A DNA stretch of 64,000 nucleotides from Raoultibacter phocaeensis (lineage in GTDB: Bacteria > Actinomycetota > Coriobacteriia > Coriobacteriales > Eggerthellaceae): positions 558,001 through 622,000 of the forward strand of contig NZ_CABDUX010000001.1 in the NCBI RefSeq assembly GCF_901411515.1. The letters are read 5' to 3'. The translations under genes and the position numbers were made by a program. The notes beneath the pieces are model-generated. The model was not told where the DNA came from, searched no databases, and was given only the letters and a program-made list of their open reading frames with translations. Of the stretch, positions 1-8,849 are shown one piece after another (positions within the stretch are counted from its first letter, which is position 1; every line of letters starts with the position of its first letter).

Positions 1-74
1 CCTACCAGAAGCTCGGCGTGTCCAACGCGCTCGACGCCGTCCGCGAGGCCCGCCGCCTCGAGCTCATCGAGTAG
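1..74 (+). CDS. C-terminal end of a LuxR-family regulator (cut by left edge)
   Basis: Reading from base 3, the last 23 codons before TAG encode a peptide starting YQKLGVSNALDAV and ending LELIE. In an end-to-end comparison 14 of 23 residues match the C-terminus of the MalT-like regulator that converges on it (ending RARELGLIE). This is the last part of a LuxR-type helix-turn-helix domain, so the truncated gene is probably a paralogue of that neighbour. Nothing upstream is visible, so its sensor domain and target are unknown. Confidence 0.8.
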   Translation, partial: YQKLGVSNALDAVREARRLELIE

Positions 75-178
75 AAGGGCCGCGGCGGATACAGCCCGCT
101 TCCGCCCAAGGAGACGCAAGAGGGATCGGCCCGATGGCGCGACCGGGGCGTAACTTCGCATCCTGGGCACGCAATAAG

Positions 179-234
179 ATCGTCGGGCGAAAAACACGGT
201 TTCGGCGCAAAAACCGTGTTTTTCGCCCGACGAT
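179..234. terminator. 24-bp perfect palindrome between convergent genes, probable bidirectional terminator
   Basis: Two 24-bp arms (179-202 and 211-234) are perfectly complementary around an 8-nt loop CGGCGCAA. The arms carry A5/T5 runs, so either transcript would form a very stable hairpin. It lies between two convergent LuxR genes, the expected place for a bidirectional terminator. A second 24+8+24 hairpin of different sequence lies at 4877-4932 in a divergent region, so a pure terminator role is not certain. Confidence 0.6.
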
Positions 235-317
235 TTGCATACGCCGACAACAGCTTCGGCGGATAGTTTGGCGTTCGTACGCGCGGAACCTTCATCGAGG
301 CCTTTTCATGGCCGGTT

Positions 318-2918
318 TTACTCGATCAGCCCCAATTCCCGTGCTCTCAACACGGCATCGGGAGCGCAGTGCACGGCGAGCTTGCGGTAAGCCGCTTGGA
401 TGTGGCTCTTCACGGTGGGCATCGAAAGCCCCGTCTCCTCGACGATCTCGGCGTTACGGTACCCGCGCGCAAGCAGTTCGAGGATGCGCTTTTGCTGCTT
501 GGACAGTTTTATCGGCTTATCGCTCCTGGCAAGATTCGCGCATACGCCGCGGAAGCGCCGAGAGCGATCGTGCGCCGCAAGAAACGCTTCCTGCACGAAC
601 GCGCGAGCGAGCGGACCCGCGTAATCGGGTTGCGCGATGCGTGACGCCAGGCTCTTGAGCACCGGCTCGATCGCCGCGCCCTCGTCAGCCACCACCCGCA
701 CATACCCGTAAGGCGCAAGCGCCTCGAGGGCCTCCGCGAGCGCATCGACGGCCTCTTTCTTCCTCCCAACAGCCCACAGCAGGGCGGCCAACAGGGTCCC
801 GGCCTCCCCGACGTCGAGCGGACGCCGAAACTCCCGACCGAACGCGAGCAAGCACCCGAGCAGGCATTCAGCCTCGTCGGTGCGCCCGAGCACGATGAGC
901 GAGCGCGCCGTCGTGAAGTGCTGGAACACGCGAACGAGCTCGATGCGCTTCACGTCGGTCACGAAGTACTCGTCCATCCAAACCCCCGCAGCGCGCCTGT
1001 CGGCATCGAACAGCCTGAGCTTCGTGCGGTACGCCTTGAGGTTCGGGAGGAAATACAAAGCGTCGCGTTCCACGAACGCCGAAAGCTCCTCGAGCGCGGC
1101 GGCCTGCGCCCCGTCGTCGCCCATCTGCCAGAGCGTCGCGTGGCGCATGAGCAGGATGCAGATGCGCCCGTCCTCCTTGTTTTCGGGCACGAGGGCCCGC
1201 CACGCTTCGTCAAGCCCGCCGAGCGCTTCGTCGAGGCGGTTGCGCTCGTAGGCGAAACACGCCGGCATGAGCGGGTAGATGTAGCCCCATTCGGCGCCGA
1301 GCAGCTGGGCGAACGTGCGCCCGAGCAGATCCATGCCGCCCTCTTCGAGCCCGATCGCCGAGTAATCGAGGTTGCTGCGGTGCGGGTACGGAAGGTTGTG
1401 CGTGAACGAGGCGATGGCCGTTGCCAGACCCTCGGGCGTGAACCGCTTGACGAACCGGCTGAACATCGAGAACTTCTTCGCCTTCTCGATGATGGTCGTC
1501 CGATGATCGACGCTGTAGGCGAGGATGACGAACTCGACGAAGCGCGAATCGGAAACGGCGATGCGCGGCAGCGTGCGGTACAGCTCGTCCATGTGGTGCT
1601 CGTAGGCTTCACGTTGGCTCGTCAGATACGTGTACCAGGCGGCGAGCACCCGCAGAGGGGGGCACGCCCTGTACGCGTCGTCGGTAAGCGCTTCGATGTC
1701 GAGCGTCCGCAGAAATTCGGCGTAGTCGGCCACCGATCCGCGGTTGTTCTCGAACAGAAACAGCAGCAGATACGTATCCATGCCGTGAAACTCGCCGCTT
1801 TCGAGCCAGAAGCGCAGCGCACGGGTGTAATCGCCGCGCGTGCGGAAGTGCTCGGCCGCGCGCTTGCAGAGGGCCGCATGGTCAACGCCGCCGGCGGCAG
1901 CCTTGTCGCGCAGGAAATCCTGGAACAGGTGGTGGTAGCGGTACGTGTCGCCGTGAAGCCGCGAAAGGAACGTGTTTGAGCGAGCGAGGCTGTCCATGAC
2001 CTCGCGGGCATCGTCGCGGCCCGAAAGGAGCGCCGCAAGGTCGGGATCGAACGAATCAGCCACGCTCGTCGCCAAGCAGAACGCCCGCAAACCCTCGTCC
2101 CACGTGCTCCACACCTGCTCTTCAAAATAGCTTGCGAACAGATCGCGATCGCTTCCTTTCCCCATCTGCTCTGATTTGGCCAGAGCCGCCACGCCGATCG
2201 CCCATCCTTCGGTTGCCCCGAACACGAGATTCGTCTCGTCGGGGGTGATGAAGCGCCCGAGCGCGTTGAAGTAGTGGCGTATCTCGTCTTTGGCGAAACG
2301 CAAGTCATCGGCTCCCAGCACAGCCGGACCGTCGTCTGCGCCGATTTGCTTCCACTCTTCGGGCAGTTCGGCGCGCGATAAGAGCACGACCGAGAACGCC
2401 CCCGGCAGCCGCTTGAGCACGGCCGGGAGCGATTTGACGATCTCCTTGTTCTCGATGAGATGGAGGTCGTCGAGAACGAGCACGTGGCGCCGATCGAGCG
2501 GCAGCATCTCGGCGATCAGGCTGATCGCATGCTCGACGGGCGATGCCGAAAACGAAGGCGATTCGAGCACCGCGCGCATAGCGGCGTTTTCCGCCTGGAC
2601 GGAATAAAGGCCGGTCGAAAGCTGCTTGTAGAACACCGAGGGCACGTTGTCGTAGCGGTCGAGCCCGATCCACACGGTAGGTCGGTTGCTTTTCTTGAGC
2701 CACAGAAGCGCAGACACCGTCTTGCCGCTTCCCGCAGGAGCGCCGATGTACACAAAACGCCTTGCCGCCGCACGGTTGATCGTATCGACGACGCGAAGGC
2801 GCGGGGCGCATATATCCGGGAGGGAGGCCGGGGCGAACTTATCGCTCAAGATGAGATCGGCGCACAGCCCCCCGTCGCCGGCGTCCTCGCCGATGGCGTC
2901 GCGTGCGTCGTCGGCCAT
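318..2918 (-). CDS. MalT-like LuxR-family transcriptional regulator with N-terminal NTPase
   Basis: This 866-residue protein has the STAND/MalT layout. An N-terminal P-loop NTPase carries Walker A GAPAGSGKTVSALLW (about residue 60) and a Walker B-like VLVLDDLHLIEN. A long helical, TPR-like middle follows, then a C-terminal LuxR HTH (LSKQQKRILELLARGYRNAE, about 800-866). Proteins of this class bind an inducer and ATP, oligomerise and activate promoters. The start is supported by a GAGGAAAGGGG Shine-Dalgarno sequence. A dyad about 85 bp upstream recurs before the two GLUG surface-protein genes, suggesting autoregulation and control of those genes. The inducer cannot be told from sequence; the nearby alkyl sulfatase hints at a sulfated or surface ligand, which is inference only. 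Confidence 0.9.
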   Translation of the reverse strand: MADDARDAIGEDAGDGGLCADLILSDKFAPASLPDICAPRLRVVDTINRAAARRFVYIGAPAGSGKTVSALLWLKKSNRPTVWIGLDRYDNVPSVFYKQLSTGLYSVQAENAAMRAVLESPSFSASPVEHAISLIAEMLPLDRRHVLVLDDLHLIENKEIVKSLPAVLKRLPGAFSVVLLSRAELPEEWKQIGADDGPAVLGADDLRFAKDEIRHYFNALGRFITPDETNLVFGATEGWAIGVAALAKSEQMGKGSDRDLFASYFEEQVWSTWDEGLRAFCLATSVADSFDPDLAALLSGRDDAREVMDSLARSNTFLSRLHGDTYRYHHLFQDFLRDKAAAGGVDHAALCKRAAEHFRTRGDYTRALRFWLESGEFHGMDTYLLLFLFENNRGSVADYAEFLRTLDIEALTDDAYRACPPLRVLAAWYTYLTSQREAYEHHMDELYRTLPRIAVSDSRFVEFVILAYSVDHRTTIIEKAKKFSMFSRFVKRFTPEGLATAIASFTHNLPYPHRSNLDYSAIGLEEGGMDLLGRTFAQLLGAEWGYIYPLMPACFAYERNRLDEALGGLDEAWRALVPENKEDGRICILLMRHATLWQMGDDGAQAAALEELSAFVERDALYFLPNLKAYRTKLRLFDADRRAAGVWMDEYFVTDVKRIELVRVFQHFTTARSLIVLGRTDEAECLLGCLLAFGREFRRPLDVGEAGTLLAALLWAVGRKKEAVDALAEALEALAPYGYVRVVADEGAAIEPVLKSLASRIAQPDYAGPLARAFVQEAFLAAHDRSRRFRGVCANLARSDKPIKLSKQQKRILELLARGYRNAEIVEETGLSMPTVKSHIQAAYRKLAVHCAPDAVLRARELGLIE

Positions 2919-3002
2919 TCGATCCCCTTTCCTCGTGCTCGCTGCGAACGTGCCTTGGACGCGATTGATCCCGAAACCGGACGGTCCCCGGCACGATCCT
3001 TC

Positions 3003-3028
3003 AAAACCTCATCCCGGATGATAGTTTT
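3003..3028. promoter_or_regulatory. Putative operator (CTCATCCCGGATGA dyad), copy 1
   Basis: This imperfect palindrome has core CTCATCCCGGATGA flanked by AAAAC and GTTTT. It lies 85 bp upstream of the MalT-like regulator gene. The core recurs at 4997-5022 and, in degenerate form, at 8740-8764, each time about 85-100 bp before a start codon. A shared binding site for the MalT-like regulator is the simplest reading. Confidence 0.6.
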
Positions 3029-3143
3029 ATTGGTTCGACCTCAGTATAGTCCAAATATGACCCAGGCATGCAGGAGTTCCGAAAGCGGTAATGCTTGCGG
3101 TACACGGAGCAATCAAGCTTAAAGATACAAGGACGGTGCCCCT

Positions 3144-3518
3144 ATGGATCGATCGAACGAGGCGTTCGACTTCGCCATCCGCGTGGCCGAGCTCGTGCGG
3201 TACTTGCGCGAGAAGCCCGAGCGCTTCCCGCTTGCCGCCGAAATGCTGGCCGCCGGCGTGCGCGCGGGCATGGCAGCGCGCGACCTGGAAGATCTGACCG
3301 GCCCCGCCGAGACGTCTCGCGCCCGCGAGGCGGCGGCGGCCGTCGATGAGGTGCGCTACTACCTGGAGATGGCCGTGCGCTCCGGCTATGCAACCGATCT
3401 CGAAGCTTCGCGCATCCGCCAGATGGGAGCCGACCTCCACAAAGCGCTCGTCGGCGATTCGGCACCATCCACGCAGCACCCTTTCGATGCCGATGCAACT
3501 AAGCCAAGTATCTCATAG
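3144..3518 (+). CDS. Four-helix-bundle protein (S23/IVS-like)
   Basis: This 124-residue, largely helical protein (NEAFDFAIRVAELVRYLREK at the N-terminus, DEVRYYLEMAVRSGYA in the third helix) resembles the four-helix-bundle family (TIGR02436) first described from proteins encoded in 23S rRNA intervening sequences. Members are small oligomeric bundles of unknown role, also found as isolated chromosomal genes. No rRNA is present here. The gene is monocistronic, and its last codons overlap the last codons of the convergent ATPase gene by 6 nt. The last 20 residues are low-complexity and probably disordered. The family call is from pattern only. Confidence 0.65.
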   Translation: MDRSNEAFDFAIRVAELVRYLREKPERFPLAAEMLAAGVRAGMAARDLEDLTGPAETSRAREAAAAVDEVRYYLEMAVRSGYATDLEASRIRQMGADLHKALVGDSAPSTQHPFDADATKPSIS

Positions 3519-4808
3519 CGGCAGGCAATGTGCGGCGTAGAGGGGGACGTTGACCATCCAGCCTTCCTCACGATACCCCGCAAGCGACAATCGGACGGCT
3601 CGGCCCACCTCATAGGTCGAGCTGAAGCTTGCCAGGCTCTTGCTCTTAAGGTTCTCCTGCGCTTTCACCTCCACAGGGGTAATCTCGCCCTCGTTTTGAT
3701 AGAGAAAGTCGATCTCTCCAGACCCCTTCGGCGACGACCAATAATAGGGATGCAGTCCGCAATCGGACACCATCTGCTGACACGCATACTGCTCCGCCAG
3801 CGCCCCTTTGAACTCCTCGAACAGCGTGTTGCCTTCGACGATGGTTCGACTGTCAACGCCCGACATCGCACTCAAAAGCCCCACGTCGACGAAGAACAGC
3901 TTGAACGCCGCTTCGTCGCGGTACGAGGCAAGCGGAACGCCCGGCTTGGCCACTCGGTCGACCCTCATCACCAACCCGCAATCAACCAAGAACTGGATGG
4001 CTTCGAAAAAGTCGCGCCCTCGCGCGCCCTCCTTCACCACGCCGTACACGAACTTCTTGTTCTCTCTGGAAAGCTGACGCGGCAACGAACGCCAAACCAT
4101 ACGGCAGCGCTCGGCCATGACAGGTGAGGCGTGCTTCGAAAGATCGGCTTCATACGCATCGAGTATATCTGCCTGAATGGCTCGAACCGATCCAAAATCA
4201 CCGTTGGCAACAAAGGACTTCACAGCTTCAGGCATGCCGCCAACGTAATAGTACTGCTTCAGCAGATCGGCGTAGCGCTCTCTGAACACCCCCATCATGT
4301 CGAAATTCCTTGTCTGCAGGAAATCAACGAGAGATCGCTCGCCTACGGCCATCAGGAATTCATAGAAACTCATGGGGTAAAGATCCAGAAACGTCACCTT
4401 CCCCACGGGGAATGATACCCCCTGGTGCATGGCCACACCCAAAAGCGACCCCGCAACCGCTATCGCGTACTCGGGAGCGTCTTCGTTAAAGTACTTCAAA
4501 GCCGTCAAAGCGCGAGGCACGGCCTGAACCTCATCGAGAATGAGCAGTGTCGTGTTCGGGTTTATCGACTGCCCCGAAAATGCAGAGATTCCCGCGATAA
4601 GCCGCGAGGGCTCCAGCGATCCTGCGAACAATTGAGCCATGGCATCGTTATCCTCGAGCCGAACGTAGACGCACGTATCGAACATGCGAGCACCGAACTC
4701 TTTCAACAGCCACGTCTTGCCCACCTGACGCGCACCGCGAAGTACGAGGGGCTTTCTTGCAGGAGCATTCCGCCACGCTTCTAACTTGTCGAGCAGCACA
4801 CGTTCCAT
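3513..4808 (-). CDS. AAA-family ATPase with C-terminal DUF4143 domain
   Basis: The 431-residue protein has an N-terminal P-loop domain with Walker A LRGARQVGKTWLLKEF (about residues 22-37) and Walker B LLILDEVQAVPRALTALKYF (about 90-110). A C-terminal DUF4143 region follows, with the usual PD-(D/E)XK-like segment (GSGEIDFLYQNEGEITPVEV). Such proteins are common in gut anaerobes; a DNA- or nucleotide-related role is assumed but their function is unproven. The start is supported by AGGTTTCAG just upstream. The gene is alone. A double palindrome (4877-4932) lies 69 bp before it and could bind a regulator. Confidence 0.88.
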   Translation of the reverse strand: MERVLLDKLEAWRNAPARKPLVLRGARQVGKTWLLKEFGARMFDTCVYVRLEDNDAMAQLFAGSLEPSRLIAGISAFSGQSINPNTTLLILDEVQAVPRALTALKYFNEDAPEYAIAVAGSLLGVAMHQGVSFPVGKVTFLDLYPMSFYEFLMAVGERSLVDFLQTRNFDMMGVFRERYADLLKQYYYVGGMPEAVKSFVANGDFGSVRAIQADILDAYEADLSKHASPVMAERCRMVWRSLPRQLSRENKKFVYGVVKEGARGRDFFEAIQFLVDCGLVMRVDRVAKPGVPLASYRDEAAFKLFFVDVGLLSAMSGVDSRTIVEGNTLFEEFKGALAEQYACQQMVSDCGLHPYYWSSPKGSGEIDFLYQNEGEITPVEVKAQENLKSKSLASFSSTYEVGRAVRLSLAGYREEGWMVNVPLYAAHCLPL

Positions 4809-4876
4809 CTGAAACCTCCATCGCCCTTGAATTACCGAAGCAGATCGTTTGACTATATCATGTGCGGCAGCAAATA

Positions 4877-4932
4877 CACATTATTCGATTGAAAAATGTG
4901 TTCTGATGCACATTTTTCAATCGAATAATGTG
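4877..4932. repeat. Perfect 24-bp inverted repeat with 8-nt spacer in a divergent promoter region
   Basis: Arms 4877-4900 and 4909-4932 are perfectly complementary around TTCTGATG. Each arm is itself a dyad (CACATT at one end, AATGTG at the other), so four CACATT-like half-sites are present. It lies between the divergent starts of the ATPase and the first GLUG protein gene, which makes a pair of operator sites more likely than a terminator. Confidence 0.7.
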
Positions 4933-4996
4933 CGACTACCGCACGCTGCCAACCAACTACCGCACGCCAAGGCAGCGGGCGCCACAGCAATCTCGC

Positions 4997-5022
4997 AAAC
5001 CCTCATCCCGGATGATATTTTT
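4997..5022. promoter_or_regulatory. Putative operator (CTCATCCCGGATGA dyad), copy 2
   Basis: The core CTCATCCCGGATGA is identical to that at 3003-3028 and keeps the T-rich right flank. It lies about 100 bp before the ATG of the first GLUG surface protein. See copy 1. Confidence 0.6.
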
Positions 5023-5122
5023 CTACCGGCTGCCGCGTTATCGTGGAAGGGGATCGCACACCGCAAAGAAAGCATGCGCGTTTGAAGCGAACCCGATGCT
5101 GGACCAACCTGAAGGAGCTTTG

Positions 5123-8100
5123 ATGAAACCCAGGCATCGCATCCTACGCCCGGTGCGCACCTTGCTCTGCCTTCTGCTTGCACTGAGCATGGTCGCCGTC
5201 ATGACCCCGATCCCAGGCGTCGGCGCGGTCGCCGCATTCGCCGATCAGGAAGAAGGCAACACGGACCTGCTATCCGAAGAAAGCACCTACGACGTGCGCG
5301 GGCCCGCCGAATGGGCGCTCGACAAGGTGCTCGACATCGCCTTCGAGCTCGTCATGAGCGCGGCGCTCGAAGGGCTCGGCCAAGCGGCCGACGCCTCGGG
5401 CAACGAAGATCTCGTCGAAATCGTGGAGTTCATCGACGGCGTGCTCGGGGGAAGCTCGAGCATCGAGCACGAATGCGAGAAGATTTTGAAGGCGGTCGAC
5501 GACCTCAGCCAGCAGATGGCCGATCTCGAGGCAGACATCGACGCGCATTTCAACGCGCTCGAGCAGACGATCACCCTCAACCAGATCGAAGATCAGCGCG
5601 CCCAGATCGTCAAGATGAGCGATTCGGTGTACGCCCCCGCGCTCAAAGCGTACAACGAGTACATCCAGGCTTCGAAAGACTACTCGGATTCGATCGGCAC
5701 CACCAACGAGGCGAACCGCAAGCAGACGGCGCTCACCAAAGAACGCGCGATGGTAGCCGCGTTTGACAAGCTCGACTACCAGGCCGATCTCACCACCATC
5801 GAAACCTACGGCATCAACATGGGCAACTACACCAACCATCGCTACCTGTACAACCTTAACAAGTACGCCGACGAGACACTGCCGTTCGACCACCAGCGCT
5901 ACGCCCTGCTCACCGCCGGCATCAACGACGTGGCGGCGAACCTCGGCATCGTCGCCTACGTGCAGCGCCTCGAGTACGACTACTGGGCGGCCAAGGCGAA
6001 AGCAGCCCCCGGCGACGCAACGCTGCAGCAAAAAGCGCTCGATCTTGAAAACGCGCTCAAGACCAACCTCGACCGCACCATCGACGACGTCAATTACCTC
6101 ACGTCCGAGTACGCCAACAAAGACAACGATCCGAACTGGCCGCGCACCGATCTGCTCACCCTCATGCGCCCGTACGATTTCGAAACCGTCTACAGCTTCG
6201 ACGCCCAGTACAGCACGAACCGGGAGTTCAAATATTACCAGAGCAGCGGAAACCGGGTCGAAACGAGGACCTGGCACTACACCACGAAAGCGCAGAAGAC
6301 CCAATCGAACATGAAGGCCTACCGCATCTGCATCGACAACCAGCCCTATCTCGTGATGAGCGGCGAAAACGACCTTTCGTACGGCGCGAAGCACGGCGAC
6401 GTCATCCACGGCATGCGCTACTGGGAGAAGATCCCCGAAGGCTTCGGCCTGCTTCTCGCCGAATACGTGGGCTTCCCCGATCAGGATTTCTACAACCTCC
6501 TTTCGACGAGGGACGGCGTGTACGAGATGCCGAAGGATTTCACGCCGCTCGCACCGCTCGTGTCGTCTACCCCTTACCGCACCTACGGCGGATCGCTGCC
6601 TCGCTATCTCGCCCACAACGGCATGTCCAGCTTGGGATCAGAATCGTACGTGATCATGAATTCGTACACCGAGCCCCTGTATACCTCGGGCGCGCTCAAC
6701 CAGAACCACTACACAAAGTTCAACTGGTACAACACATCGATTCCCGCAAGCGGCGATTACGGAAGGGCGAAGGTCGCGCTCACCGCCGAAGACAGCGTGG
6801 GCGATGCCAGGCTGCTCGCCGTTTTGACGCAGAAAGCCGGAGCGCACGAGGCCCATCCGCTCTACCTGCAAACCGAGGGAAGCGGCCTTACCATCACCGC
6901 AACCGACAAGGATGGCAACGCCATCGCATCGGGCGCTCGGGTGGCGGCGGGAAGCCGCGTCACGATAACCGTGAGCGCAACGGAGCCCTCCGCACTCGAT
7001 TCGCTCGTGCTCAAGAACCGCGGCGGGGAAGTGCTCCAAACGCTTGCAAGCGAGGGATCGGCTTCGCTTATCGAGGGAGGCACGAGCAACGCCACCTTCA
7101 CGTTCACCATGCCCTATCAACCGGCCAGCCTCGTGGGGGTGCCGGGCAAAGCGCAGCCGAACCCGCTCAATTTCGCCGAAGACGCCGACGGAGCCTTTCT
7201 CGTGAGCACGCTCGACGACCTCGTAAAGGTGGCAGCAGCCTACGAGCAGCATCCGGGCATGTACGAGAACGCGACGTTTCGGCTTGCCGCCGACATCGTG
7301 AACCTGCGCACGCCCTTCCCCGCATGGACCACCCCCATCGGCACCGAGGCCCATCCATTCACCGGCACGTTCGACGGCAACGGCCACAGCATCGGCGGCT
7401 TCACGATGGACATGACGAAGGAGCCGCTCGCGAACCAGAAGTACGGCGGCATCTTCGGCGTCATCGGTGAAACGGGAATCGTGCGCAACGTGGCCGTCTA
7501 CGGCACCGAATTCAGCGGCGATTCGGCGAACCATGCGGTTGGCGGGCTTGCGGGCCTCAATTACGGCTCGATCACGGGCTGCTCGACGGGATCGCCGCAG
7601 ACCGGCTTCCGAGCGTCCGCACCGACACTAACGCCCGAAGAGCTCAGGCTCATGAACTCGACCGCAACGGGATTCGATGCGGGCGGACTCGTGGCCGTCA
7701 ACCGCGGCCACGTGCTCAACTGCTGGTCGGGAGCCGATGTGACCGCTTCGGCAAACGGCGGACACGCAGGCGGGCTCATCGGGTATTCGCATCAGGGATC
7801 GAGCGTATGGAACTCGTACGCTATGGGCGACGTGCTCGGGGGCGGACAAGTTGGCGGGCTCATCGGGCCGAACTACGCCGACGTGCACAACGCCTACTTT
7901 TGCGGAGCGAGCGTTACGGGCGCTCAGGCGGGCAGCTTCATCGGCGCGAACCACCACGACGTGTTTGCGAGCTTCGTGATCGAGGGAGCCGCCGCGAAAC
8001 CCTTCGGCAGCGGCTACAAGGGGGACAGCCCCGATTCGAGCCTTGAGGTGCTCTCGCATGCCGCCATGACCTCGCAGACCTTCGCCGACACGCTGAACAC

Positions 8101-8725
8101 CGAGGTTACGGGGGACATGGCCTGGTGGGCGCAGTCGCCCGATGAGAACAACGGGTTTCCCTACCTGGTAAGCGACCCCATGATGAAGCGCACGATTACC
8201 GACGAGGCCACCGGCGTCACGCTTTCCGGAACCATGCACGTTGCGGCGCGCCTTGCGATCGAGCCCCTCGCCGAAAACAGCGCGAGCCGCAAGGCCCTCG
8301 TGCAGCACGCACGCGACGCCGGGCTTCTGGGCACCATGGCGGCGAGCTACAACGCGCTCCTTCCCGTTCTCGGCAAGAAGTCGGGGCAGCACGCGGTCGA
8401 CGGCACGGTTACGCTGCGCATACCCGTAGCCCGCGAGCATCAGGGGCTCGCGATCACGGTGCTGCAGGAAACGCGCGGTGCGGTGGAAACGCACGATGCG
8501 GTTGTTCGCGAGGGGTTCGCCTCGATCGAAATCGACACGCTCTCGCCCTTCGCCCTCGTGGTGACGGACGACGGCTCGGCGGCTTCGCTCGCAAAGGTGG
8601 GCGACGACTCCGAGTTGCCCGCAAACCTGACAGCGCTCTTTGCGCTCGCTGCGTTGTGCGTGCTGGGAATAGTGGGGGGCATGCTGCGCAAGAGGCGGCG
8701 AAGCGCACCGGGGGCGAAGCGGTGA
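5123..8725 (+). CDS. Large secreted GLUG-repeat surface protein, membrane-anchored (paralogue 1)
   Basis: The ATG follows AAGGAGC and begins a clear Sec signal peptide (MKPRHRILRPVRTLLCLLLA, cleavage probably after about residue 40), so I prefer it to earlier in-frame starts; length 1200 residues. After the signal come a helical, coiled-coil-like region (about 110-170), an unrecognised middle, a beta domain ending FTFTMP (about 650), and a GLUG-motif array (VGGLAGLN, AGGLIGY, VGGLIGPN; about 780-950). The C-terminus has one membrane helix and a basic tail (LRKRRRSAPGAKR), with no LPxTG. GLUG repeats occur in adhesins and other surface proteins. It is probably displayed on the cell surface; the ligand is unknown. 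A paralogue follows directly. Confidence 0.85.
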   Translation: MKPRHRILRPVRTLLCLLLALSMVAVMTPIPGVGAVAAFADQEEGNTDLLSEESTYDVRGPAEWALDKVLDIAFELVMSAALEGLGQAADASGNEDLVEIVEFIDGVLGGSSSIEHECEKILKAVDDLSQQMADLEADIDAHFNALEQTITLNQIEDQRAQIVKMSDSVYAPALKAYNEYIQASKDYSDSIGTTNEANRKQTALTKERAMVAAFDKLDYQADLTTIETYGINMGNYTNHRYLYNLNKYADETLPFDHQRYALLTAGINDVAANLGIVAYVQRLEYDYWAAKAKAAPGDATLQQKALDLENALKTNLDRTIDDVNYLTSEYANKDNDPNWPRTDLLTLMRPYDFETVYSFDAQYSTNREFKYYQSSGNRVETRTWHYTTKAQKTQSNMKAYRICIDNQPYLVMSGENDLSYGAKHGDVIHGMRYWEKIPEGFGLLLAEYVGFPDQDFYNLLSTRDGVYEMPKDFTPLAPLVSSTPYRTYGGSLPRYLAHNGMSSLGSESYVIMNSYTEPLYTSGALNQNHYTKFNWYNTSIPASGDYGRAKVALTAEDSVGDARLLAVLTQKAGAHEAHPLYLQTEGSGLTITATDKDGNAIASGARVAAGSRVTITVSATEPSALDSLVLKNRGGEVLQTLASEGSASLIEGGTSNATFTFTMPYQPASLVGVPGKAQPNPLNFAEDADGAFLVSTLDDLVKVAAAYEQHPGMYENATFRLAADIVNLRTPFPAWTTPIGTEAHPFTGTFDGNGHSIGGFTMDMTKEPLANQKYGGIFGVIGETGIVRNVAVYGTEFSGDSANHAVGGLAGLNYGSITGCSTGSPQTGFRASAPTLTPEELRLMNSTATGFDAGGLVAVNRGHVLNCWSGADVTASANGGHAGGLIGYSHQGSSVWNSYAMGDVLGGGQVGGLIGPNYADVHNAYFCGASVTGAQAGSFIGANHHDVFASFVIEGAAAKPFGSGYKGDSPDSSLEVLSHAAMTSQTFADTLNTEVTGDMAWWAQSPDENNGFPYLVSDPMMKRTITDEATGVTLSGTMHVAARLAIEPLAENSASRKALVQHARDAGLLGTMAASYNALLPVLGKKSGQHAVDGTVTLRIPVAREHQGLAITVLQETRGAVETHDAVVREGFASIEIDTLSPFALVVTDDGSAASLAKVGDDSELPANLTALFALAALCVLGIVGGMLRKRRRSAPGAKR

Positions 8726-8739
8726 GCGAAGCCGTGCCG

Positions 8740-8764
8740 AAACCTCATCCCGGGAGATGGTTTT
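8740..8764. promoter_or_regulatory. Putative operator (CTCATCCCGG dyad), copy 3, degenerate
   Basis: AAACCTCATCCCGGGAGATG followed by GTTTT keeps the left half and the flanks of the dyad seen at 3003 and 4997, with a changed right half. It lies 85 bp before the second GLUG protein gene. The weaker symmetry may mean lower affinity. Confidence 0.5.
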
Positions 8765-8849
8765 ACCCGAACGATTCCTCGAGACTGCAGGATACATGCA
8801 AGAGCGAAGCCTTCGCAGATACGGTGCGGGGCGGCCAAAGGAGTGAACT

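Noticed and set aside
918-1979. Plus-strand open frame inside the MalT-like regulator gene
   Set aside because: Shadow of the regulator; its residues reflect complementary codons and no domain is recognisable.
4928-5122. 65-codon N-terminal extension of GLUG protein 1
   Set aside because: It lacks a ribosome site and would hide the signal peptide; the ATG at 5123 has AAGGAGC and opens the signal sequence.
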